From an uncultured Prevotellaceae bacterium (GTDB lineage Bacteria > Bacteroidota > Bacteroidia > Bacteroidales > Bacteroidaceae): DNA of 64,000 bases. Below, piece after piece: positions 9,104 to 17,417 of the stretch (positions within the stretch are counted from its first letter, which is position 1; every line of letters begins with the position of its first letter). The notes beneath the pieces are model-generated. The model was not told the origin of the DNA, did no database searches, and saw only the letters and a program-made list of their open reading frames with translations. Location of the stretch: NCBI GenBank assembly GCA_900317305.1, contig ONGG01000001.1, positions 186,001-250,000 on the forward strand. The letters run 5' to 3'. The position numbers and the translations under genes are program-made.

Positions 9104-10461
9104 CTCATCACCTTTTTCCCATTCACGATATAAATACCCTTCTTCGTTCCGGGATGGGTTACACGAATACCCTGCAGGTTATAAACCTTTGTTTGGAATT
9201 CGTCGTCTGGCCTTATCGGGGATACGCCCTGAGGGTCGCCGGCAGGCATGAAGATGACCTCGCCGAGTGATGGGTCGTCGATCTTGTGATAGATCACGGT
9301 CTCTATGTGTTCAGCATCCTGTATGCTTACATTCCATATATTGCCCTGGGCATAGACGGTGTTCATCGAATTGTTGTAAATGTCGTAGAGCACACCGTTG
9401 TTGCCATTATCGCGAAACACATTGCCACCAGGGTTGTAGTCGGATGCGTCGGCATCGACTTCGGTCTTTCCCAGATTCACGTCACCACATCCGATGACAG
9501 TAATACCCCAAAGGCTTTTTTCGATGATATTGCCAGAGATGACCGCCTTCTGCTTGTAGTAAGGGTCATAGAGGCTGATGCCACTCCCGCCATTATTGGG
9601 ATTGACCTCGAACTTGTTGTTGGATATTACATTGTTCTTGATGACCACGTCCATGATGCCCATCGTAGTGATACCATAACGGTTGTTGGTGATCTCACAA
9701 CCCTCGATGCAGACGTTCATGCCTTCTGAGCCAAACCAATTGGCTATGCCGATGCCGCCAACCATGGTAAGGGTGGAGTCGCCCTCTACCACACAATTCC
9801 TGATGGTGATGTCTTCAGAGGCTGTCAGGTTGAGTTGGGGAACGTTGCCGTTGGCTTGGGAGTTCATCTTGAATGTGCAGTTCTCCACAAGCAACGGACA
9901 GAAGAAATTGGCAGCACCACCTATGGCGGCTTTCTGACAATTCTCAAACTCGCAGTTTTCTACCTTGAACGAAGCGCCATTGCCTCCAAGGAAGAGTGCT
10001 CCCGATGCGGTGCCATTATGATTCAGGAATTTGCAGTCGCTCACGTTCATGCCGGCAGTGGTGCCTCCTCGCAGACCGACATATTCGAAGGTCAGGTTGC
10101 TCACTTCGGTCACCTCCTCGCTTTGTATGTTCAGCCCGTAGCATGAGGTCGACTCTCCTAGACGGCCCAGCAGGGTAGGGGTGGCCGCTCTCAAATCGGC
10201 CTTGCCTTTGACGACCAGTTCGGCTGCGTCGGCAAAAAGAACGGTAGCGCCATTGTCGATTTTGAACTCATCGCCCAGGGCAATGGTCACCGTACCATTG
10301 ACTACATACGCACCGTCGGTGATTGACACGCCACTTTCGGCTATTCCTGCCAAAGTCTCGAACGAATAGGCCTTGCCATCGCCTGGTGTGGAATAATCAT
10401 TTGCTTGTAGGTTGCAAACAAGAGATAGCATGGCAAGTGCCAGAAGAAATGTCTTTTTCAT
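9100..10461 (-). CDS. Secreted right-handed beta-helix protein with Prevotella-type C-terminal tail
   Basis: A 453-residue protein starting MKKTFLLALAMLSLVCNLQAND, a clear signal peptide; the longer upstream start is less likely. The body has repeated short strands rich in Asn and Gly (for example ITNNRYGITTMGI and VIKNNVISNNKFEVN), the pattern of a parallel beta-helix with PbH1 repeats, as in polysaccharide lyases and carbohydrate-binding proteins. No catalytic motif can be assigned. The end, VYNLQGIRV...GIYIVNGKKVMR, is the short C-terminal domain common in secreted Prevotella proteins and similar to type IX sorting tails. It is coupled to the YiiX-like gene by an ATGA overlap. Confidence 0.8.
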   Translation of the reverse strand: MKKTFLLALAMLSLVCNLQANDYSTPGDGKAYSFETLAGIAESGVSITDGAYVVNGTVTIALGDEFKIDNGATVLFADAAELVVKGKADLRAATPTLLGRLGESTSCYGLNIQSEEVTEVSNLTFEYVGLRGGTTAGMNVSDCKFLNHNGTASGALFLGGNGASFKVENCEFENCQKAAIGGAANFFCPLLVENCTFKMNSQANGNVPQLNLTASEDITIRNCVVEGDSTLTMVGGIGIANWFGSEGMNVCIEGCEITNNRYGITTMGIMDVVIKNNVISNNKFEVNPNNGGSGISLYDPYYKQKAVISGNIIEKSLWGITVIGCGDVNLGKTEVDADASDYNPGGNVFRDNGNNGVLYDIYNNSMNTVYAQGNIWNVSIQDAEHIETVIYHKIDDPSLGEVIFMPAGDPQGVSPIRPDDEFQTKVYNLQGIRVTHPGTKKGIYIVNGKKVMR

Positions 10462-10529
10462 TATGATGCTTTTAAATCTAGAATAGCAGACATGTTGTCT
10501 GTATTGGGAATACTTTATCAAAGCGGATG

Positions 10530-10537
10530 CAAAAGTA
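10530..10537 (-). promoter_or_regulatory. -7 box of the beta-helix/YiiX pair
   Basis: The minus strand reads TACTTTTG, 68 bases before the start at 10461. No good -33 element is seen. Confidence 0.45.
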
Positions 10538-10653
10538 GTGATTTATTCTTAAATAAAGGAGAAAGAAGTAGTTTTTTCAGTCTTCCATGCCATGCATTGT
10601 TATCCATTTATAAATAAATGATGGTATTGTTTCCCAATTTTGTGAATAATGAC

Positions 10654-10661
10654 TATCTTTG
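10654..10661 (+). promoter_or_regulatory. ridA -7 box
   Basis: TATCTTTG matches TAnnTTTG and lies 27 bases before the ATG. A TTTG at 10639 is only 11 bases away, too close to be a standard -33 element. Confidence 0.5.
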
Positions 10662-10688
10662 CCTCAAGTATCACCAAACATCAGACCT

Positions 10689-11066
10689 ATGATGAAAGCA
10701 CTTAATACAGAAAAGGCTCCGGCAGCCATCGGTCCCTATAGTCAGGCCATTGAAGTGAATGGTATGGTATTTACCTCCGGACAACTCCCCATCGACCCTT
10801 CCACGGGAGCCTTCCCAGAGGGAGGAATCAAGGAGCAGACGAGGCAATCGCTGCTCAATGTCAAGGCCATTCTCAACTCCGAGGGGCTTGACATGTGCAA
10901 TGTGGTGAAGACAACCGTGTTCCTGGCCGACATGGGCGATTTCGCTGCCATGAACGAGGTGTATGCCTCATTCTTCTCCATGCCGTATCCTGGGCGGTCG
11001 GCCGTTGCCGTGAAGACCTTGCCAAAGAATGCGTTGGTAGAGATAGAGTGTATTGCTGCCAGATAG
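10689..11066 (+). CDS. ridA: RidA family enamine/imine deaminase
   Basis: A 125-residue member of the YjgF/YER057c/UK114 family, which hydrolyses reactive 2-aminoacrylate and related imines made by PLP enzymes. Family marks are the N-terminal KAPAAIGPYSQAI, FTSGQLPIDPSTG, and the C-terminal PGRSAVAVKTLPKNALVEIECIA with the conserved Arg and Glu. The start is placed at the first of two adjacent ATGs (10689), downstream of the -7 box. It converges with radA. Confidence 0.94.
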   Translation: MMKALNTEKAPAAIGPYSQAIEVNGMVFTSGQLPIDPSTGAFPEGGIKEQTRQSLLNVKAILNSEGLDMCNVVKTTVFLADMGDFAAMNEVYASFFSMPYPGRSAVAVKTLPKNALVEIECIAAR

Positions 11067-11088
11067 AAAGGCCGACTGGCTTGGCATC

Positions 11089-12477
11089 CTATCCGAACAA
11101 CTCGCGAAGGGCTTCTTCCACTTTTCTCACAGGATGCAGGCGGATATTGTATCGTCGCGCGTCTATTCCCGACAGGTTGTGACTGGGCACCAGCATATCG
11201 GTGAATCCCAGTTTCTCAGCCTCGGCTATTCTTTGCTCTATACGACTCACCGGGCGCACCTCGCCACTCAATCCCACCTCTCCAGCCATGCACCAGCCTG
11301 GTTCGATGGCGGTATCGACATTGCTCGACAAAACGGCGGCTATCACGCTGAGGTCCATGGCCAGGTCGGTGACACGCAGTCCGCCAGCAATGTTGATGAA
11401 CACATCTTTTTGGATGAGTTTGAACCCCACGCGTTTCTCCAGCACGGCAAGAAGCATGTTCAGACGGCGTTGGTCGAAACCTGTGGCCGACCGTTGTGGG
11501 GTGCCATAGGCGGCAGTCGAGACCAAAGCCTGGGTTTCCACAAGGAAGGGCCTGATGCCCTCGACGGCTGCTGTGATGGCCACTCCCGATAGTCCTTCGT
11601 GATCTTGCGAGAGCAAGAGTTCGGAAGGATTGCTCACAGGCCGGAGTCCATTCTGCCGCATCTCATAGATTCCCAGTTCGCTGGTGCTGCCAAACCTATT
11701 CTTGATGCTTCGCAGAATGCGGTACATATAATGCTGGTCGCCCTCAAACTGAATCACGGTATCGACAATATGCTCCAGAATCTTTGGTCCTGCGATGGAG
11801 CCCTCTTTGTTGATATGGCCTATCATCAAGACTGGGATACCGCTCGACTTGGAGAATCGCAACAAGGCCGAGGCACACTCCCTAATCTGGGACACACTGC
11901 CGGGCGAACTGTCCACCTCTTCGGTATAGATGGTCTGGATAGAGTCGACAACCACCAGTTCGGGTTGGAAATTCTTGATTTGCGCGAAGATGTTCTCCAA
12001 CGAGGTCTCGCAGAGGATATGCACGTTGTCGCTATCACCTTTGCCGATACGCTCGGCACGCATTTTCAGTTGGTGGGCACTCTCCTCACCGCTGACATAG
12101 AGAATCTGGCGGTCGGGCATATTGAGTATCGTCTGGAGCGTGAGCGTGCTCTTTCCTATACCGGGTTCACCTCCTAAAAGCACTATCGATCCGGGCACCA
12201 GTCCGCCTCCAAGAACCCTATTGAGCTCATTGTCGTACATATCCATCCTCGGGGCTTCCTGCGATGCAATGGAGCGCAGGGGCTGGGGGTGGTTCTTCCC
12301 CGACAGAGAGGAACGGATGACGCTGGCAGCCGAGCGGGCTGCCTGACTGCCGGTGTCGCTGCTCACCCTGATTTCCTTAAAAGTGTTCCACTGTCCGCAA
12401 GATGGACATTTCCCTATCCATTTCGACGACTCTTGTCCGCAGTTCGAGCAGACATATGCTATCTTGTCTTTTGCCAT
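11089..12477 (-). CDS. radA: DNA repair protein RadA (Sms)
   Basis: A 462-residue branch-migration ATPase of recombinational repair. It has the N-terminal four-cysteine zinc finger (CSNCGQE and CPSCGQW), the Walker A GGEPGIGKST, the RadA-specific KNRFG motif (IKNRFGSTSELG), and a C-terminal Lon-protease-like domain that lacks the Ser-Lys protease pair. Length is normal. It follows the acyltransferase gene by 77 bases and has its own -7 box there. Confidence 0.96.
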   Translation of the reverse strand: MAKDKIAYVCSNCGQESSKWIGKCPSCGQWNTFKEIRVSSDTGSQAARSAASVIRSSLSGKNHPQPLRSIASQEAPRMDMYDNELNRVLGGGLVPGSIVLLGGEPGIGKSTLTLQTILNMPDRQILYVSGEESAHQLKMRAERIGKGDSDNVHILCETSLENIFAQIKNFQPELVVVDSIQTIYTEEVDSSPGSVSQIRECASALLRFSKSSGIPVLMIGHINKEGSIAGPKILEHIVDTVIQFEGDQHYMYRILRSIKNRFGSTSELGIYEMRQNGLRPVSNPSELLLSQDHEGLSGVAITAAVEGIRPFLVETQALVSTAAYGTPQRSATGFDQRRLNMLLAVLEKRVGFKLIQKDVFINIAGGLRVTDLAMDLSVIAAVLSSNVDTAIEPGWCMAGEVGLSGEVRPVSRIEQRIAEAEKLGFTDMLVPSHNLSGIDARRYNIRLHPVRKVEEALRELFG

Positions 12478-12534
12478 ATCACATTATTGAAGTATCGTCT
12501 GAACTTCTGTAACCTCTGTGCTTCTTTCAACTTG

Positions 12535-12542
12535 CAAAAGTA
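12535..12542 (-). promoter_or_regulatory. radA -7 box
   Basis: The minus strand reads TACTTTTG, 57 bases before the radA ATG, in the 77-base gap after the preceding gene. No TTTG is present at the standard -33 position. Confidence 0.45.
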
Positions 12543-12554
12543 GAGTTACATTAT

Positions 12555-13499
12555 TTATATAGTGGTCTCCCACTCATACCAGTCATAACAGATGGCGCGT
12601 CCGCCAAACCCTTCTTTCTGCGAGATGAGCGAGGTGTTAAGGTCATGGCCGTCACCATTGCTGGATTTGCCGAAGTCGAAATACTTGGCATCCCATCGCT
12701 CCTCGGTGAGTATATGCCTGAAGAGGGCATCCACAGCATGCAGGCGTTTGCCTTCCTCACTGGCAGAGATATATTGTGCGTGCACCACCTCACCACAAAG
12801 ATAAAGCACCGTTCCGCCCACCGTGCGCCCTTCTTTTAGGGCGGTATACAAACGGATGTTCTGCGGGAACCGTTGATGCAACAGTATGATCTCCTCTATC
12901 GTATGCACAGGTCGCGCTCCATATTTCCGCCAAAGGTTGCCTGTAAGAATCTGCCAGAAAGCATCGAAATCATCACTGCGCTCAACGATGACACCCTCTG
13001 TAAAAGCCTTGTTGGCGCCATATCGATGGTCGCGGCGCCAACGGATGGGTGAGGCAAGGGAAATGGTGGTGGAGACATGCCTGACATTGATGCGGGCATT
13101 GCATACGTTCAGCATTGCATACAGGTCTTCCTCCGAGGGCTGGCGATGATAAATCCATGGAATAGCCTTGTATACCACTTTGCCGATGCCAAGGCGGCTG
13201 AGATAGTCGTTCAGCGCTGTAAACAATGTGCGAACGCCTTCGACCGTGGCCCGATCGTCTACAATCAGTCCGCCATAGGTGAGTCCTTGATGGCTATAGA
13301 TTGTATCACCGACCTGGTTGGCCGGCAGCATGGCGTAAATGCCATGGTCGTCGGAAAAAATCAGTGAATGGTCGGCGAATCGGTCGGAATGATAGTCCAT
13401 GTAGGTCCGCAGGTGCAGAAACGTGCCATTCTTGGAACGACCTACAAATTCGTTCCATGCCTTTTCATCTTGTTGGGTGTATCGCCTTATTTCGAACAT
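12555..13499 (-). CDS. GNAT/FemAB-like N-acyltransferase
   Basis: A 314-residue cytoplasmic protein. The N-terminal part (WNEFVGRSKNGTFLHLRTYMDYH) and the second half (AALKEGRTVGGTVLYLCGEVVHAQYISAS) resemble the FemAB-like GNAT superfamily, often called a GNAT family N-acetyltransferase in Bacteroidota. Such genes commonly sit beside sugar-nucleotide 3,4-ketoisomerases, and here the start overlaps the end of an FdtA-type gene by 13 bases, so a role in acylating an aminosugar is plausible. The real acceptor is not known. Confidence 0.72.
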   Translation of the reverse strand: MFEIRRYTQQDEKAWNEFVGRSKNGTFLHLRTYMDYHSDRFADHSLIFSDDHGIYAMLPANQVGDTIYSHQGLTYGGLIVDDRATVEGVRTLFTALNDYLSRLGIGKVVYKAIPWIYHRQPSEEDLYAMLNVCNARINVRHVSTTISLASPIRWRRDHRYGANKAFTEGVIVERSDDFDAFWQILTGNLWRKYGARPVHTIEEIILLHQRFPQNIRLYTALKEGRTVGGTVLYLCGEVVHAQYISASEEGKRLHAVDALFRHILTEERWDAKYFDFGKSSNGDGHDLNTSLISQKEGFGGRAICYDWYEWETTI

Positions 13500-13900
13500 T
13501 GGGTATAGGAAAGGAATTCGTCGTAATCCCTGATGTAATCGTCTTCGTCGAATTCATGAGATGCCAGCACCAAGCATACGGAGCCAGAGGAGAAATCGTC
13601 GAGCGTACGCCATACGCCTACTCCCACATAGAGTCCCTGGTAAGGGTGGTTCAGGTGGAAGGTCTTGCGTTCCTTCCCATTGTCCAGCGTAACGTCAAAT
13701 GAACCGCTCACGGCGATAATGATTTCCTCGCACGCTTTGTGGGCATGCCCACCACGGCCTTCCCCGGCAGGGATGTCGTATGTCCAGTAGACCCTATTGA
13801 TGGCAAAGGGCACCCCACAGGCTTGCTCGGCTACGGTGAGGTTGCCCCGTGGGTCTACAATCTTGGGCAGTGAAAGAATTGCGGCCTTATTTTTCCACAT
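13487..13900 (-). CDS. FdtA/QdtA-type (WxcM-like) sugar 3,4-ketoisomerase cupin
   Basis: A 137-residue single-domain cupin. The opening [15 protein letters not shown], the [20 protein letters not shown] block with two histidines, and the [13 protein letters not shown] segment are typical of dTDP-4-keto-6-deoxyglucose 3,4-ketoisomerases. These act on the product of RmlB, and an rmlB gene lies two genes upstream. Its start overlaps the purT end by 14 bases. No sugar aminotransferase, the usual next enzyme, is found in the window. Confidence 0.85.
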   Translation of the reverse strand: MWKNKAAILSLPKIVDPRGNLTVAEQACGVPFAINRVYWTYDIPAGEGRGGHAHKACEEIIIAVSGSFDVTLDNGKERKTFHLNHPYQGLYVGVGVWRTLDDFSSGSVCLVLASHEFDEDDYIRDYDEFLSYTQCSK

Positions 13901-15068
13901 AGGGATCTACACCTAAAATTGTTGTGGCGAGGCGCTTGGCCTTGTTGCGGAGCGCATCGACATCTGCATCCAAGTCGCCATAGCACAGCACCACGCCCAT
14001 ACGTCGGCCGAAATGGGCTTTGGGCTTGCCAAAGATGCGCACACGGGTATAGTCTTCAGTCAGTGCCTCGTCGAGATGGTAGTCGAGTGGACCGTCTTTC
14101 TCTTCGGGTGAGAGCACCACCGCACTGCAGCCTGCATGCTCGAGATGGATGCCGGCGATTGGCAGGCCGAGGACGGCGCGCAGATGCAGTTCAAACTCAC
14201 TCAGGTTGGTGGTATGGCCCAAGGTCACCATGCCCGTATCGTGCGGACGCGGACTGAGTTCGGAGAAGATGACCTCGCCCGATTTCGTCAGGAAGAACTC
14301 CACTCCCCAGATGCTTGCACCACCAAGGGCCTTTGTCACTTCGGCGGCCATATGCTGGGCTTGGCGAAGAGCGCTTTCGCTGATACGATAAGGTTGCCAA
14401 CTCTCTCGGTAGTCACCGCCTTTCTGAACGTGACCAATCGGCGGACAGAACAACGTGGGACCATTCTTTTGCGTGACCGTGAGCAGTGTGAACTCGGAGT
14501 CGAAATCGATGAACTCCTCGATAATCACTTCCTTCACATCACCACGGCTGCCATCCATGGCTTCCTGGAAAGCGGCTTCCAACTCGTCGCTGTTATGCAC
14601 ATAACTCTGACCGTGTCCGCTCGACGACATCAGGGGCTTCACCACACATGGGAACCCAATCTCGCTGGCTGCCTTGCGAAACTCGTCAAGGGTCTTGGCG
14701 TAGAAATATTTTGCGGTCCGCAGACCGAGTTCGCGTGAAGCAAGGTCGCGGATGGCACGACGGTTCATCGTGTAGTTCACAGCCTTGGCACTGGGAACCA
14801 CCTGGATGCCCTCTTCCTCGAAAGCGAAGAGGCGCTCTGTGCGTATAGCCTCGATTTCAGGAACGATGATGTCGGGGCAGTGCTTCCTCACGATGGCCTC
14901 GAGGGCATCACCATCGAGCATGTCAAATACTTCCCGCTCGTCGGCCACTTGCATGGCCGGTGCATTGTCATAATGGTCGCAGGCCACGACATGTACGCCT
15001 GCTCGTTTGGCGGCAATGACGAACTCTTTTCCCAACTCGCCAGAACCCAACAATAAGATTTTTTTCAT
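13887..15068 (-). CDS. purT: Formate-dependent phosphoribosylglycinamide formyltransferase (GAR transformylase 2)
   Basis: A 393-residue ATP-grasp enzyme that formylates GAR with formate and ATP in purine synthesis, the folate-independent alternative to PurN. It shows the N-terminal [11 protein letters not shown] loop, [13 protein letters not shown], the ATP-grasp core [14 protein letters not shown], and the ligand-binding [11 protein letters not shown]. It overlaps the isomerase gene and follows rmlB by 30 bases, an unusual setting because its neighbours are sugar-nucleotide genes. Other purine genes (purM, purC) occur about 20 kb away. Confidence 0.95.
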   Translation of the reverse strand: MKKILLLGSGELGKEFVIAAKRAGVHVVACDHYDNAPAMQVADEREVFDMLDGDALEAIVRKHCPDIIVPEIEAIRTERLFAFEEEGIQVVPSAKAVNYTMNRRAIRDLASRELGLRTAKYFYAKTLDEFRKAASEIGFPCVVKPLMSSSGHGQSYVHNSDELEAAFQEAMDGSRGDVKEVIIEEFIDFDSEFTLLTVTQKNGPTLFCPPIGHVQKGGDYRESWQPYRISESALRQAQHMAAEVTKALGGASIWGVEFFLTKSGEVIFSELSPRPHDTGMVTLGHTTNLSEFELHLRAVLGLPIAGIHLEHAGCSAVVLSPEEKDGPLDYHLDEALTEDYTRVRIFGKPKAHFGRRMGVVLCYGDLDADVDALRNKAKRLATTILGVDPYVEK

Positions 15069-15098
15069 CTTCTTTGAATTGTTATATGACGATGGCTC

Positions 15099-16247
15099 TT
15101 ATCGGTTGCCATACATCTCCTCGTAATATTTCTGATAATCTCCACTGGTCACCTCGCTAACCCAGTCCTGGTGCTCCAGGTTCCACTTGATGGTCTTCAC
15201 GATACCCTCGGCGAAGCAAGTCTCGGGATACCAGCCCAGTTCGTCCTTGATCTTCGTGGGGTCAATGGCATAGCGCATGTCATGGCCCAGACGGTCGGTG
15301 ACAAAGGTGATGAGCGAGTCGTTGATCCAGTCGATACTGATTTCGCCAGCCGCATCGCGCTCCTGCTTCTTGAGCACCTTGCGCAGTTCCTTGTTCTCCG
15401 CCATCATGTCGTGGATGGTCTTGATGGTCAGGCGCACGATGTCGATATTCTTCATCTCGTTGTGCCCACCTACGTTGTAGACTTCGCCCTCACGACCCTC
15501 GCGCACCACCAGGTCGATGGCCTTGCAGTGGTCTTCCACATAGAGCCAGTCGCGCACGTTCTCGCCCTTGCCGTATACAGGCAGTTGCTTGCCGGAAAGG
15601 ATGTTGTTGATGATGAGCGGGATGAGTTTCTCGGGGAAGTGATAGGGACCGTAATTGTTGGAGCAACGGGTGATGGTCACGGGCATGTGATAGGTGTCGT
15701 GATAGGCCATCACGATGAGGTCGGCAGAGGTCTTCGACGCACTGTACGGACTGTGAGGGCACAGCGGCGTGGTCTCGGTGAAGAAACCGTCCTCACCCAG
15801 CGAGCCATATACCTCGTCGGTAGACACTTGGTGGTAGCGCTTGCCAGCCTTCCATACTGGATAGCCGTCGGCACCCTTTCCTGTCACCCAAGCCTTGCGT
15901 GCGGCGTCGAGCAGGTTCTGTGTGCCCAAGATGTTGACCGAAAGAAATAGCTGCGGATCTTCTATCGAGCGGTCCACATGGCTCTCTGCGGCGAAGTTCA
16001 CCACAAAGTCGATGTCGTTTTCGGCAAACAACCGCTCGGCGAGTTGCCGGTCACGGATGTCACCTTTCACGAAGACGCAACGCTGGTCGTCGATGTCGTC
16101 CTTGATTGTGCCGAGATTGCCGGCATAGGTCAGTGCGTCGAGCACAATCAGTCGGATCTCCTCGTCTTTGTATTTTTTATAAAGCAGGTACTTGACGAAG
16201 TTCGCACCAATGAAACCTGCTGCTCCGGTAATAAGATATGTTTTCAT
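15099..16247 (-). CDS. rfbB: dTDP-glucose 4,6-dehydratase
   Basis: A 382-residue extended short-chain dehydrogenase that makes dTDP-4-keto-6-deoxyglucose, precursor of rhamnose and 3-amino sugars. The NAD loop GAAGFIGANF is at the N-terminus, NFAAESHVDRSI is the family-specific block, and the catalytic YSASK follows a Thr-Asp-Glu segment (STDEVYGSLG). At 382 residues it is longer than the usual 350, with an insert around residues 265-290 typical of Bacteroidota versions. The other rhamnose genes (rmlA, C, D) are not in the window. Confidence 0.94.
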   Translation of the reverse strand: MKTYLITGAAGFIGANFVKYLLYKKYKDEEIRLIVLDALTYAGNLGTIKDDIDDQRCVFVKGDIRDRQLAERLFAENDIDFVVNFAAESHVDRSIEDPQLFLSVNILGTQNLLDAARKAWVTGKGADGYPVWKAGKRYHQVSTDEVYGSLGEDGFFTETTPLCPHSPYSASKTSADLIVMAYHDTYHMPVTITRCSNNYGPYHFPEKLIPLIINNILSGKQLPVYGKGENVRDWLYVEDHCKAIDLVVREGREGEVYNVGGHNEMKNIDIVRLTIKTIHDMMAENKELRKVLKKQERDAAGEISIDWINDSLITFVTDRLGHDMRYAIDPTKIKDELGWYPETCFAEGIVKTIKWNLEHQDWVSEVTSGDYQKYYEEMYGNR

Positions 16248-16290
16248 ATATTGGATATTGTGTTTGATGTCTTACAGTCGACAGGCATTG

Positions 16291-16785
16291 CTATCTGCCT
16301 CCTAATGATATAACCTCGCAATCGCCGAATTTATTGCCTTCGATGGTCAGTCTGACCAAAGTGCGCTCTTGTTGCCATCCTTGAAGACCGGCTGCGCCCG
16401 GGTTGATATGCAGGAGTTGCAGGGTCTTGTCGTATTTCACTTTCAGTATATGCGAATGGCCGCTGATAAAAAGTTGTGGCGGACGGGAGGTGATTTGCCT
16501 GATGATACTGGGGTCGTAGCGTCCGGGATATCCGCCGATATGTTTCATCAGCACTTCCACATCCTCGCATTTGAACCGAAGGATTTCGGGAAACATCAGG
16601 CGCAGGTCGCCGCCGTCGCAGTTGCCGCAGACAGCCCTGAGATGCGCCACCTTTCCAAGGCGCTCGGCCAGCTCCACCGAGCAGATATCACCGGCATGCC
16701 AAATCTCATCGCAACTTTCGAAGTAAGTGGCGTAGCGGTCGTCCCAATAGGAGTGGGTGTCGCTGATGATTCCTATCTTTTTCAT
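16291..16785 (-). CDS. YfcE/MJ0936-type metallophosphoesterase
   Basis: A 164-residue calcineurin-like phosphoesterase. Metal-binding motifs are visible in order: GIISDTHS, WHAGDI, VCGNCDG, and SGHSH, ending with a short INPGAAG segment. The start at 16785 (MKKIGIISDTH) is chosen because the first motif begins at residue 6; an in-frame extension would run into the neighbouring gene. The ATG overlaps the stop of the upstream kinase-like gene (ATGA). The natural substrate is unknown; relatives hydrolyse phosphodiesters. Confidence 0.88.
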   Translation of the reverse strand: MKKIGIISDTHSYWDDRYATYFESCDEIWHAGDICSVELAERLGKVAHLRAVCGNCDGGDLRLMFPEILRFKCEDVEVLMKHIGGYPGRYDPSIIRQITSRPPQLFISGHSHILKVKYDKTLQLLHINPGAAGLQGWQQERTLVRLTIEGNKFGDCEVISLGGR

Positions 16786-17417
16786 TTGGCCTCTGGCAGT
16801 TGAAGTCTTTGTCTCACGTACTGGGCAATGAGTTTGGCACTGCCCTCTATTCCCAACAGCGAAGAGTTGACAGAGAGGTCGTAGGACTCGCACTGTCCCC
16901 ACTTCTTTCCTGTGAAGTAGTTATAGTAGGAGGCGCGGTTGCCCTCTTTGGTGTTGATGATTTTCAAGGCTGCCTCATAGTCGCATCCATGCCGGCGCAT
17001 CACCTGGGTCGCACGCTCCTTGATGTCGCCTGTGATGAAGATGTTGATGGCGTCGGGATAGTCGCGCAAGATGTAGTCGGCACACCTGCCTACGAAGACA
17101 CAGTTGCCCGTCTTGGCAGCCTTGAGGATGGCCTCGGCCTGGAACTGGAAGAGGCTCTCCTCTGAGAAATTATTGGTGTAGAAATTGTTGTCGCTCAGGT
17201 GCTGGGTGTGCAAGTGGAAGAGCGATTTGAAAAACCGCTTGTGCTCGTCGTGCTGCTCGAAGAATGATTCGCTGAAACCACTTTCCTTGGCTGCCAGGTT
17301 GAGAATCTCCTTGTCGTAGAACGAACAGCCAAACTCCTCGGCAAGCAGTTTGCCGATGGCACGTCCACCGCTGCCCAGTTGGCGTCCAACGTTGATGATA
17401 ATTTTCTTTTCAGCCAT
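16782..17417 (-). CDS. Cytidylate kinase-like protein (AAA_26 family)
   Basis: A 211-residue P-loop protein. The N-terminal INVGRQLGSGGRAIGKLLAE is the degenerate P-loop of the cytidylate-kinase-like family, where the Gly-Lys-Ser/Thr of true kinases is altered. NCVFVGRCADYILRD and INIFITGDIKERATQVM are further family blocks. True CMP kinases are separate proteins, so the substrate is open. Its start overlaps the MATE gene by 8 bases and its end overlaps the phosphoesterase by 4, so the three are very likely translated together. Confidence 0.8.
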   Translation of the reverse strand: MAEKKIIINVGRQLGSGGRAIGKLLAEEFGCSFYDKEILNLAAKESGFSESFFEQHDEHKRFFKSLFHLHTQHLSDNNFYTNNFSEESLFQFQAEAILKAAKTGNCVFVGRCADYILRDYPDAINIFITGDIKERATQVMRRHGCDYEAALKIINTKEGNRASYYNYFTGKKWGQCESYDLSVNSSLLGIEGSAKLIAQYVRQRLQLPEAK

